10,604 nucleotides of DNA from Abeoforma whisleri. Its lineage: Eukaryota > Opisthokonta > Ichthyosporea > Ichthyophonida. Each line of letters starts with the position of its first letter. Position 1 is the stretch's first letter. Both the position numbers and the translations under genes were made by a program. The notes beneath the pieces were generated by a model. It saw only the letters and a list, made by a program, of their open reading frames with translations, ran no database searches and had not been told where the DNA came from. Positions 1 through 7,026 of the stretch are shown in pieces. The stretch lies in NCBI GenBank assembly GCA_002812265.1, contig PDIO01000140.1, forward strand, positions 1 through 10,604. Reading direction: 5' to 3'.

Positions 1-20
1 GTGTGTGTGTGTGTGTGTGT
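1..20. repeat. (GT)10 microsatellite
   Basis: Ten GT units at the very start of the window; the tract may extend beyond it. Confidence 0.95.
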
Positions 21-325
21 AAGCAAGCAAATAAGTATACAATAGTTTAGTAACTGTCTAAATTAGTAAGCACTGGCCCAAAGTAGTAAACTTTTACCTT
101 ATTTCTTAGAAGGAGGTGTCAGTTACATGCAAAAGCAAGAATGTGACCAAGTTAGCAAATAAGGGAACAATAATTTAGTAACTGTCTAAGTAAGTAAGTA
201 AATGACTGACCCAAAGTAATAAGTTTTTACCTTAATTCTTAGAAGAAGGTGTCAGTTGTATGCATAAGTAAATAAGTAACCAAGTAAGTAAGCTTTTACC
301 TTATCTTTTAGAAGGAGGTGGCAGT
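21..325. repeat. degenerate tandem repeat, three copies
   Basis: The core CTTTTACCTTATTTCTTAGA (followed by AGGAGGTGTCAGT) begins at 91 and recurs with changes at 224 and 293. The first two copies also share AATAATTTAGTAACTGTCTAA-like and GACCCAAAGTARTAA-like segments upstream. Offsets are 133 and 69 bp, so the third unit lacks about 64 bp. The spacers are rich in AAGT/AAGC tetranucleotides. The array may continue to the left of the window. Confidence 0.85.
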
Positions 326-360
326 GTAGGAAATATACTCTCTGTTACTATCGCACTCAA

Positions 361-381
361 CCATATTTTAAAAAAATATGG
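361..381. repeat. short perfect hairpin
   Basis: CCATATTTT and AAAATATGG form a 9-bp perfect stem with a 3-nt A loop. It lies just left of the diverged palindromic element and may be incidental in such AT-rich DNA. Confidence 0.7.
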
Positions 382-382
382 C

Positions 383-702
383 AAGGGATGCGGGAAAAAT
401 AAAATATTTCAAACTATATTTCAGATCTTTTGAAATATTTCAAATATTCCGAAATATTTGAGAGGCGATCAAATTCATTTTAAAAAAAAAAAAAAAAAAA
501 CATCAAATATGATCATATGAACATAAAACTTGGTAGATTGGAGGCATTTTGAATGAAAAGATTAGACTTTTTTATTAAATTCAATTTAAAAAATTAAATA
601 GTCGACAGAGGAGACAATTTTAAGTTTTATTTTTTGGGAATTGAATTTGGCCGTTTCGACTGTAATTTTCGTCGAAAATTACAAAATTTTCCGACAACCA
701 CA
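383..702. mobile_element. diverged MITE-like palindromic element, copy A
   Basis: The left end GGGATGCGGGAAAAAT matches imperfectly the reverse complement of the right end near 686-700. Inside, 577-595 and 629-648 form a hairpin (AAATTCAATTT against AAATTCAATTC). The segment 629-670 (ATTTTTTGGGAATTGAATTT, then GGCC and TTTCGACTGTAATTTTC) matches 9566-9604 of copy B in the same order and orientation. An A run (about 481-500) interrupts the left half. There is no coding capacity. The boundaries are approximate. Confidence 0.65.
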
Positions 703-1337
703 TAAAATTCCACTAAAATAATCGATGTGATCTGATTTTCTCATTTTTATAGATAAGGAATTTATTTTTCAAAAGAAGAAAAAAAAAAAAAATTCTAAAG
801 AAGAAAAAAAAAAAAAAAAATTCTACCAATAAATATTTGATGATGTTTCACAAAAAATCTAAAAAATCTCCTTGTTTCCCGAAAAATTCGAATTCTTTAA
901 GAAAAAGTTTTTTTCGATTGAAAATATAATGTTTCCAAATTGAGTTCAGTTTTTCCCATTTTTGACGATAATATTGCCTTGAAAACAGTTAAATTAGGAT
1001 TTTTTGGTAAGATTTCGTTCAAAAAAGCTTCCTAACCGTCGGGTTTCATTTTTTTTTTCGAATTAAATTTCAGCCATGGGCTGAATCTCATAAAAAAAGT
1101 CCCAAATTTCCCCTCGAAATCGTGATGATGTCATAATATGATGTCACTTTTTTGACGATAACTCTTCTATTAATATAATACATCTGTATTCATTAGAAAG
1201 AGGAACGTGATTATGTGATGACTTCTACTTAATAACTTCTTTAAAAAGTGTGGGTCATGTTGGTCATCATAGATATGTTAATAAAAAGATAATATTTAAA
1301 ACGAGATTTATATTAAAAATTAGCCAATATGGTTGGG
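703..1337. other. AT-rich non-coding stretch
   Basis: No gene is seen. It holds two poly-A tracts followed by ATTCTA (around 779-825), TTTTTGACGATAA twice (959-971 and about 1149-1161), a GATGTCA direct repeat near 1128-1147, and a perfect hairpin at 1069-1085. Its T/A-run texture resembles the two palindromic elements, so it may be a further eroded member of that family, but I could not align it convincingly. Confidence 0.5.
1069..1085. repeat. perfect 7-bp hairpin
   Basis: TTCAGCC, loop ATG, GGCTGAA. It is GC-richer than its surroundings. No gene adjoins it and no U-tract follows in an informative position; its function is unknown. Confidence 0.7.
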
Positions 1338-1864
1338 TTTATTTATCATTTATTTATGTGTTTGCGCTGGGAATACATCTGAACATTTGAAAACCAAAAT
1401 AGAGATTTAAAGAAAAGAAAAGAAAATGTTATCATGTCTTTTCGATTTTGTTTTTTTCTCTTTAAATGTGTACTGATATCACAAAAACTAATTTCAAGAA
1501 AACTAGAAGATTTAAACTAATTATATGAATGAATGAATAAATGTATCTATTAGGTGTGCTATATTTACAAACGAGACAAACAAACCAAAAAGAATAGTAA
1601 GAAAGAAAACGGGAAAGTAAAAAAAGTCATATATATATATGAGCTAGAAGATTCCGTCAATCTTTTTTTTTCTAAATTATGCCAGCCCAGGGAGAGCTAA
1701 GCGAAAAGTGAGAAGTTATCATTTGTCTCTAAAGAGATGCTGATGCTGTTCTTAAAGGACAAACTTCTCGATATTTTCTTGTCTGCCTTTGCTTTCTATG
1801 AATTTTTTTTCAATGAATAGTGCTTGAAAAAAAAAAATCTTTAACTTATTGACGTAGATATAGA
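1338..1864 (-). terminator. probable 3' UTR with candidate poly(A) signals
   Basis: Downstream of the TAA stop the minus strand has no AATAAA until two copies at 1349-1354 and 1338-1343, implying a 3' UTR of roughly 500 nt. I saw no nearer AATAAA or ATTAAA. The stretch carries an (AT)n run near 1628-1640 and short A/T runs, but no reading frame. The poly(A) assignment is inference. Confidence 0.4.
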
Positions 1865-2154
1865 TTAAAGTCTGCGTTTAGGAATTTCCTTTTGGTAAGA
1901 TTGTTCCTCTGGTTCTTCTTCCTTGGCTGGTCCAGGGATAGGGGGAATAGGTGGAGTAAGGATCAACTGTGTAATTTTTTGTCCAACGCCAAATGCAATT
2001 TTTTGAACGGGGCCAAGAAACTCGGAAGAGTTAAGCTCACAACACCAGTTCTTACTGCATTTTTCAACAGAAGGAGAACCATTTTCTCCTGTGGTACAGG
2101 GTAAATAAAAGTCCATAGTGAATTTGGAATATCCTCTGCACGAAGTATCAAGAC
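1865..2154 (-). CDS. coding exon 7: end of module 8, acidic/proline tail and stop
   Basis: Part of the 1865-5616 gene, residues 719 (split Gly) to 814 and the TAA stop. It follows a T-rich tract and acceptor CATTAG. It holds Cys 724, 738, 751, 756 and 757 of module 8. The only N-glycosylation sequons in the mature protein are here (Asn742, followed by G-S-P and so weak, and Asn760). The tail runs TPPIPPIPGP, then KEEEPEEQ, and ends in PKRRL. Confidence 0.87.
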
Positions 2155-5100
2155 CTAATGTGGTTTTTTTTTATCAAGAACAAAAATATATTGATTAAAA
2201 AGTAATCAGTTATTTTACTTGACGAATAATAAATTCAAATGCAACGATGGAAAGTCAATAAGATACATACATAATGAAAAAACAAAACATAATCGAAGAG
2301 GCGAGGGTGATTGCTAACATTTATACCTTTCAAAACACCAAAAAATAATCCACAGGTAGTGAGAAAATTGGTAGGCACTGATCGAAGGGCCAAGAGATTA
2401 ACTTGAACAGCATTTGCAGCTTTAGTGGCGATAGCAATAGCATCTCGTCCACCAAGAGCCAATCGTTGAGATTTATCCTCGCAGCAAATATCTTGAGCAC
2501 AATCTTGAATGCCATCAATCAAATTTCTTTCCTTGGAACAATACATGCGCTTATCTAAGCCTTTAGTATCACTGTCACATTTTCCGCCGAAGCCCCATGC
2601 CCAAGTGGCACAATTCATGACAAAGTTGGTTGTTGTTGTTTTAAGGGCTGCAGCACCAACAATGATAGCGTCTGTAGATGCCTCGGCTACTTCAATAGCT
2701 TCTTCAGGCCATTCCTCATCCCGATCTTCATCGGTACAGCACCAACTATATCTACATTTTTCCAAGTCAAGTTGACTGGAAGCAAGAGAAGAAAACCGAG
2801 AACAAGGTAAATCTTCAGAGACATCATCTTTATTATTGCATTTTCCAATATTAAGTTGTTGCCAAGTTCCACAATTAAGTAAGAGATTTCCAGGATCAAA
2901 CGCGGCAACATATGCACATTGAACAGTTCGACCAATTCTGAACTGGATTTCATCTTTAAAGGCCTGTGGGAATACTGCGGAAAGGTCGTTACAGCAGACT
3001 TCTTGGTCACATTTTCGAATACCTGGAGCCAATCCGGACTTGTAACTGCAGTACATATCATCATCGACCTTTCCATTGTCACATTTTCCACCAAATAATT
3101 TGTCCCAAGTTCTAATAATGAATGGTATGTGCAAAGAAAGAAATACAATTAATAACAGAAGAGGAATAAACTAATATAAAGTGAACCTCTCTCTATGCAA
3201 AGCTAGAACAAAAAAGATAAGGGAAAGACAGAAAACAGAAATCTTAATAAAAAAAAAAGCACTTACAAGCAAGTTTGAATAAAGTTCTTCGTATTACTTT
3301 CGTCACTAGCAAAATCAACTTGCTTGGTAGCTTCCATAATGAATTCTAGATAATCAGTGATAATCTTAGCAGCAAATTGTGCTAATTCCAGAGCTGCCTT
3401 AGGAATGACACGAGAAAGAACACCGCAACAAATGCTTCTATCACAGACGTCGAGACCTGGGGCCAAACCTTTGGCTAGAGAACAAGGCAAAGGAGAATCA
3501 ACCTATACATTTAAATTTTCAAAACATTTTGTTTTTAATTAGAATTTTTAGCAATTTCAACACGAAAGTTTTTGTATTTTAAAATTATTTCATTTTGTGA
3601 TTTACCTCGAGCTACATATGTAAATGATAATTAATAAATTTATATACGATATATGTATATATATATATTTATATATATCATACAGACTTAGAGCCACAAC
3701 TTCCTTGAAAGAATCTAGTCCAAACTTTACATGTCAAAATGAAATTTGTTGGAAATCCACCATTGGCCTCTTTATATAAAGCAACGGTTCGAGATAATCC
3801 TTCGATGTATGGTCGGATCAAAAGAAACTTTTCATTAATAGTTTTAATCACAGCAAGAGATGTTTGAATAGCAATTGTTTTACCTAAAGTTAGTAAATTG
3901 CATTAGTAGTCTACGATAGTACACATGTCAAAGATGATAACCCTATTCCGAATGCGATCCGATAGATATAGACTTTGTGAAGATCTAATCAATATACAGC
4001 AAAGTTAAAAAATCATCTTGTCGTTAATAAAATAAATGCCAATATATAATAAACTAGTTGAACTTACCAATAGCAGGAACTCCTTCCGAGGCGGCTTCAC
4101 CACAACATGCACTTGCCGAACATTCTGGGATTTCAGGGGCCAAAGTCCCACCGTTGGTGCAAGGTACCCCACCTTGAAGGGGTTCATTTTTGGGACAACT
4201 AAACGAAACTCCAGCCAATGGATTATTGGCAATATATAAAGACCAAGTTTTACAATTGACCAATTGAGTATCTTCATTACTTGCTTGTGCAGCGGTGATA
4301 TACGGCAGAGCTTCAAGCTGGGCAGCCATAACCTATGAATCGTCAATTTTTTATTAACAGAGAAAATATAAGAAAGATTGAAACTATGTCATTCATTCCA
4401 TTGGGTATTTAGTATGAAGTTGAATCAATATATACATTCTCTTTAAATGCAAACACTAAGTAATATCAATTTGGGAAATCAAGTGTCAGATTAAATCAAA
4501 ATAATACAACTGAAGCAGTAAAATATTATCAACCTTTTCTGCAACAACTTTAGATCCAATACCAGCTACTCTTACACCAATGGCATTTGGCTCTGTTCTT
4601 TGATCTTCTGGGACACAACATACAGCGTCACTACACGTATCAACCCCATCAACAAAAGGTTTGTTGGTACATGGGTACTCAGAATATACTGGAGAGTCGG
4701 AAGGACATTCTTGATTGTTGTTTAAAAATTGATAAAAAGTTCCACAATTGACAATAAACTGGGTGGCCGTACTAGTTTCACCAGCTTCAATAAAAGGTCT
4801 AGCTTCAGCAGCGATTTGAGCAGCTTGTGCGACTACAGCGGCACCTATCAAATTAGTACAAACAAGAATATATAAATAGCTAAACGAAAATAGAAATAAT
4901 AAAGAGAAACAGCGAATTTTGGTATCATCATCTAATATGATTTGAAAACTGGAAAAGAAAAAGTGATAATGCTTTGCGTTTGTTACATAGCACATAGCGA
5001 ATTAAATGTCGAAAATGTAAGTACTTAAAAAACAAAATTTTTGCTCATGGAGAGATCAAATTGTGAATGACAAAAATAAGTGATAGAAGTGGGATGAAAT

Positions 5101-5616
5101 TAATTGAATTATACCAACGCTACAAAGACGGAATCCAAAAAATTGTTGTCTGCATGAACATAACAGCCCATAATTGATCAAAATATACTTCATAAGTTTA
5201 AAGTTTATAACAACTCACGTAAAAGGAAAAGGAAATCACATAAAAAATGTAAAATTACCGGCAGCAGCAGTAATTTGTAAAATAGCAGGGTCGAGTGTTG
5301 GTGGGGTACCAACAAGACAACATGATTTAAGACCACATACAGGTATTCCATCAACCAACTGTGTACTTGTGCACGGCCCTTCAGCGAAAAAATTTGTTCC
5401 TGCGGGACAAGCAAGGTTGTCAATAGGTAAGCCTAATAAAGGCCCAGCACCTTCTTTCAAAAGCCCAGCGAATAGCTGACAATTAATTAAAAATCCCTCC
5501 ACACCACTTTTGGCAGCTGCACCTAAATATACGGCTGGCTGAGTACTATATTCAGGCTGTTGAGCTGAAGCTGAAGCCACGATCAAAGCAATTGTGCTTG
5601 AAAGGAATAATTTCAT
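1865..5616 (-). CDS. secreted eight-repeat cysteine-rich protein, 7 coding exons, 814 aa
   Basis: Exons in transcript order are 5616-5259, 4844-4534, 4332-4068, 3883-3684, 3502-3267, 3111-2327 and 2154-1865. All six introns are GT-AG (414, 201, 184, 181, 155 and 172 bp), phases 1,0,1,0,2,1, and the sum is 2445 nt, exactly 815 codons with the stop. The start has A at -3 and opens a signal peptide (MKLFLSSTIALIVASASA, cleavage likely after residue 18). Eight modules follow, each with six Cys: first Cys at 46, 153, 250, 363, 456, 537, 624 and 710; terminal C-x4-CC ending at 100, 196, 300, 404, 497, 582, 667 and 757. Each begins with a (N/T)-C-x-x-(W/F)-like motif, and a Gly-(Ile/Val/Leu) often precedes the fourth Cys. 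Linkers of 39-62 residues are Ala-rich and look helical. The tail (758-814) is Pro/Glu-rich. No transmembrane segment or catalytic motif is seen. I infer an extracellular structural, binding or adhesive role; the family is not recognised. Expression is untested. Confidence 0.88.
2327..3111 (-). CDS. coding exon 6: modules 5 to 7 and entry of module 8
   Basis: Part of the 1865-5616 gene, residues 457 (split Leu) to 718 plus one base of Gly719. At 785 nt it is by far the longest exon. It carries the rest of module 5 (Cys 467, 478, 491, 496, 497), all of module 6 (537, 548, 560, 576, 581, 582), all of module 7 (624, 635, 648, 661, 666, 667) and Cys710 of module 8. The single cysteine outside the pattern, Cys522, sits in the module 5-6 linker. 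The acceptor is CATTATTAG and the donor AAG|GTATAA. Confidence 0.9.
3267..3502 (-). CDS. coding exon 5: second half of module 4 and entry of module 5
   Basis: Part of the 1865-5616 gene, residues 379-456 plus two bases of Leu457. It starts with VDSPLPCSLAKG after acceptor TATAG. It supplies Cys 385, 398, 403 and 404 of module 4, a helical linker, and Cys456 (first Cys of module 5). The donor CTT|GTAAGT is near-consensus. LAPGLDVCDRSICC closely resembles LAPGIRKCDQEVCC of module 5. Confidence 0.88.
3634..3680. repeat. AT/TATA microsatellite within intron 4
   Basis: Alternating TA-rich sequence lies just inside the donor end of intron 4 on the minus strand, reading into the splice donor GTATGATATATA. 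It is likely variable in length between individuals. Confidence 0.75.
3684..3883 (-). CDS. coding exon 4: linker and first half of Cys module 4
   Basis: Part of the 1865-5616 gene, residues 312 (split Gly) to 378. It begins after acceptor ACTTTAG and ends at donor TCT|GTATGA. It carries the longest linker (62 residues, including RPYIEGLSRTVALYKEANGG), then Cys 363 and 374. It has no long stand-alone open frame of its own, so it was found by phase continuity and the motif NFILTCKVW, which matches the module entry seen elsewhere. Confidence 0.85.
4068..4332 (-). CDS. coding exon 3: Cys module 3
   Basis: Part of the 1865-5616 gene, residues 224-311 plus the first base of Gly312. Acceptor ATAG precedes GTT-ATG; the internal ATG is not treated as a start because the frame joins exon 2 cleanly in phase 0. 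Module 3 has Cys 250, 269, 281, 294, 299 and 300, with an enlarged first loop (18 residues). The donor is the consensus TTG|GTAAGT. Confidence 0.88.
4534..4844 (-). CDS. coding exon 2: Cys module 2
   Basis: Part of the 1865-5616 gene, residues 120 (split Gly) to 223. It starts after acceptor TTTGATAG and runs to donor AAG|GTTGAT. An Ala-rich linker (AAVVAQAAQIAAEARPF) leads into module 2 with Cys 153, 166, 178, 190, 195 and 196. The upstream open stretch in this frame (to about 4995) is intron read-through: it is hydrophobic and Phe-rich and lies beyond a good acceptor. Confidence 0.87.
5259..5616 (-). CDS. coding exon 1: signal peptide and Cys module 1
   Basis: Part of the 1865-5616 gene. 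It encodes residues 1-119 and the first base of Gly120. The hydrophobic signal peptide ends in a classical A-S-A site before QQ. Module 1 has Cys 46, 70, 82, 94, 99 and 100, and carries the longest first loop (23 residues between Cys1 and Cys2, Gly/Leu/Pro-rich). The donor is CCG|GTAATT. The minus-strand reading frame stays open only a few codons past the donor, which supports an exon end here. Confidence 0.88.
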
Positions 5617-5667
5617 GATTATTATTACTATCTAACACTCGATAATTAAGAAATACAAAAGGCAAAA
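5617..5667 (-). promoter_or_regulatory. candidate 5' UTR segment with upstream acceptor
   Basis: Reading the minus strand, a strong pyrimidine/T-rich tract followed by GTTTAG ends at 5668, 51 nt before the start codon. It would make a good 3' splice site for an intron in the 5' UTR. If used, the true promoter lies further upstream and the TATA-like site at 5781-5788 is irrelevant. No matching donor was established. Inference only. Confidence 0.35.
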
Positions 5668-6000
5668 CTAAACAAAACAAAAAAATTAATATTCTTTTAT
5701 TTAAAAAATAAGAATTTTTCTGGAGGGGAAAAATAAAAATTTTATTTAGTAAAATTTCAATTTCAAAAGGATATTTTTTGTATTTATAGAAATATATTTT
5801 TTTCATCAATTTTTCTTTTTCTTTTTCTTTTTCATTTTGGGAAAAAAAAAATAAAAAAAAAAAAATAATAATAATAATAATAAAAATAATAATAACACAA
5901 ATAAAACAAAAAAGTAAAAACTTAATAATTATGAGAGTTGTTATGAGTATAAAAAATAAAAAATAAAATAGCAAAAAAAACAATACTACTAATACTCATA
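5668..6000. repeat. low-complexity upstream region: (CTTTTT)n and (TAA)n
   Basis: It contains a CTTTTT/TTTTTC tract near 5811-5835 and A-rich runs followed by (ATA)n/(TAA)n around 5838-5896. The open minus-strand frame running through it translates to Phe/Ile/Lys homopolymer-like sequence and is an artefact of composition, not a gene. Confidence 0.75.
5781..5788 (-). promoter_or_regulatory. candidate TATA box (TATAAATA)
   Basis: TATAAATA on the minus strand lies about 165 bp upstream of the start codon. A transcription start some 25-30 bp downstream would give a 5' UTR of about 140 nt. The region is so AT-rich that chance occurrence is quite possible. Confidence 0.3.
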
Positions 6001-6874
6001 CATCTATTGAAAAGAGGGGAAAATAACGACTGTCACGGCATTAAACAAATACACAACAACCCATACATGTTCTACTCAAAATCAGATACATTTGGTACTA
6101 AAATAATTTTGTAAATGTTTTTCAAGTTTATTTTCCTTTTCAAAAAAAATATCTGAATAATTTCATTGAATACCATTATTAAAAATTTTCTTTTCATTTT
6201 TCAGAAATGTCACAATCTTTTTTTCAAATATTTTTCGGGGAAAATATTATGATAACACATTCCTAATTTGGTCAGTATTTTTTGTTTATTTTTGTAATCA
6301 TTTGTTGTTTTTCAATGACAGGTTTAAGGAATTCCGTAAGGGACAAGCCCCTAAAAGTACATTTATACACACTCACATAGGAATGTTTGTGATTATACAC
6401 AGCATGTGTGCATATGCATTGGCCTGTTTATTTTAATACAAAAGTAGTATTAGCTTGTTTCATTTAATAAATATCAATATCTTAGTTTGCTATCATAAAT
6501 TTTTTTTGGGAATTTCTGTTTTTGCTACATATTTTGCTGTGGTGCACCAAATCAGCACATTTTTCGGTTGTCTAATAAGAGCAAACTCTCTGACAAGATC
6601 ATAATCCGAATTCAATCGTACTAGTCATCTACTGCATATTGAAAAATACATTACTTTCCTCTAAAGTACATTATAGAGTACAGTGTTTATAAATGCTTAT
6701 ACGAGCGTGATCATATACGTTTGCGTCCACTGTTGGTATTTTGGTTTTTTACCACTTAAAAAACTTTTTTTTGGATTGTTGATTAAATCAACAAGTAATA
6801 CCATTAATTTTTGCAAAAAAAAAAAAAAAAAACAGGAGACACTGGCAAATATTAAAAGTTTAAACACGTCTCCA
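6001..6874. other. non-coding stretch, nothing recognised
   Basis: AT-rich DNA with no convincing reading frame, RNA gene or repeat. A 66-codon plus-strand frame at 6683-6883 starts plausibly but runs through an A(17-18) tract as poly-Lys and has no domain or splice context, so it is not called. Confidence 0.55.
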
Positions 6875-7026
6875 TCAAAGTGAATTCCTAATACATTTCA
6901 TATAAGTGAAATTTGCGCCTTACAGTCTCTATTACTTTTATATATTAAGGTCAAAGTGAATTCCTAATACATTTCATATAAGTGAAATTTGCGCCTTACA
7001 GTCTCTATTACTTTTATATATTAAGG
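6875..7026. repeat. perfect tandem duplication, 76 bp x 2
   Basis: Positions 6875-6950 and 6951-7026 are identical over 76 bases by direct comparison. Each unit contains the small inverted repeat ATTTCA-TATAAG-TGAAAT. Complete identity suggests a recent duplication or an assembly artefact. Confidence 0.95.

Noticed and set aside
1-325. CRISPR-like array
   Set aside because: Repeat units are unequal, imperfect and AAGT-rich with no constant spacers; the genome is eukaryotic.
2509-2775. 88-codon plus-strand frame
   Set aside because: Antisense shadow of exon 6 with no domain or splice support.
2687-3148. 153-codon minus-strand frame overlapping exon 6
   Set aside because: A shadow frame: the alternative frame over the same bases carries the regular Cys modules and joins neighbouring exons in phase.
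4054-4329. Exon 3 as a separate small gene starting at its own ATG
   Set aside because: The ATG follows an acceptor by one codon, there is no signal peptide, and phase and module order join it to exons 2 and 4.
4846-4995. Extension of exon 2 upstream into a hydrophobic segment (possible second signal or membrane anchor)
   Set aside because: A good acceptor at 4846-4845 restores the phase from exon 1; the extension is AT-rich intron sequence of biased composition.
5174-5479. 101-codon plus-strand frame
   Set aside because: Antisense shadow of exon 1 and the start of intron 1.
5940-5960. Plus-strand TATAAAAA as a promoter for a plus-strand gene
   Set aside because: No plausible plus-strand coding exon follows; such strings are expected in A-rich DNA.
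5625-5983. Long minus-strand open frame upstream of the gene start
   Set aside because: Its translation is Phe/Ile/Lys-rich low-complexity sequence created by A/T and TAA microsatellites. The signal peptide start at 5616 in another frame is far more convincing.
6683-6883. 66-codon plus-strand open frame
   Set aside because: It runs through a poly-A tract as poly-Lys and then into the 76-bp repeat; it has no domain, signal or splice context that would support a gene.
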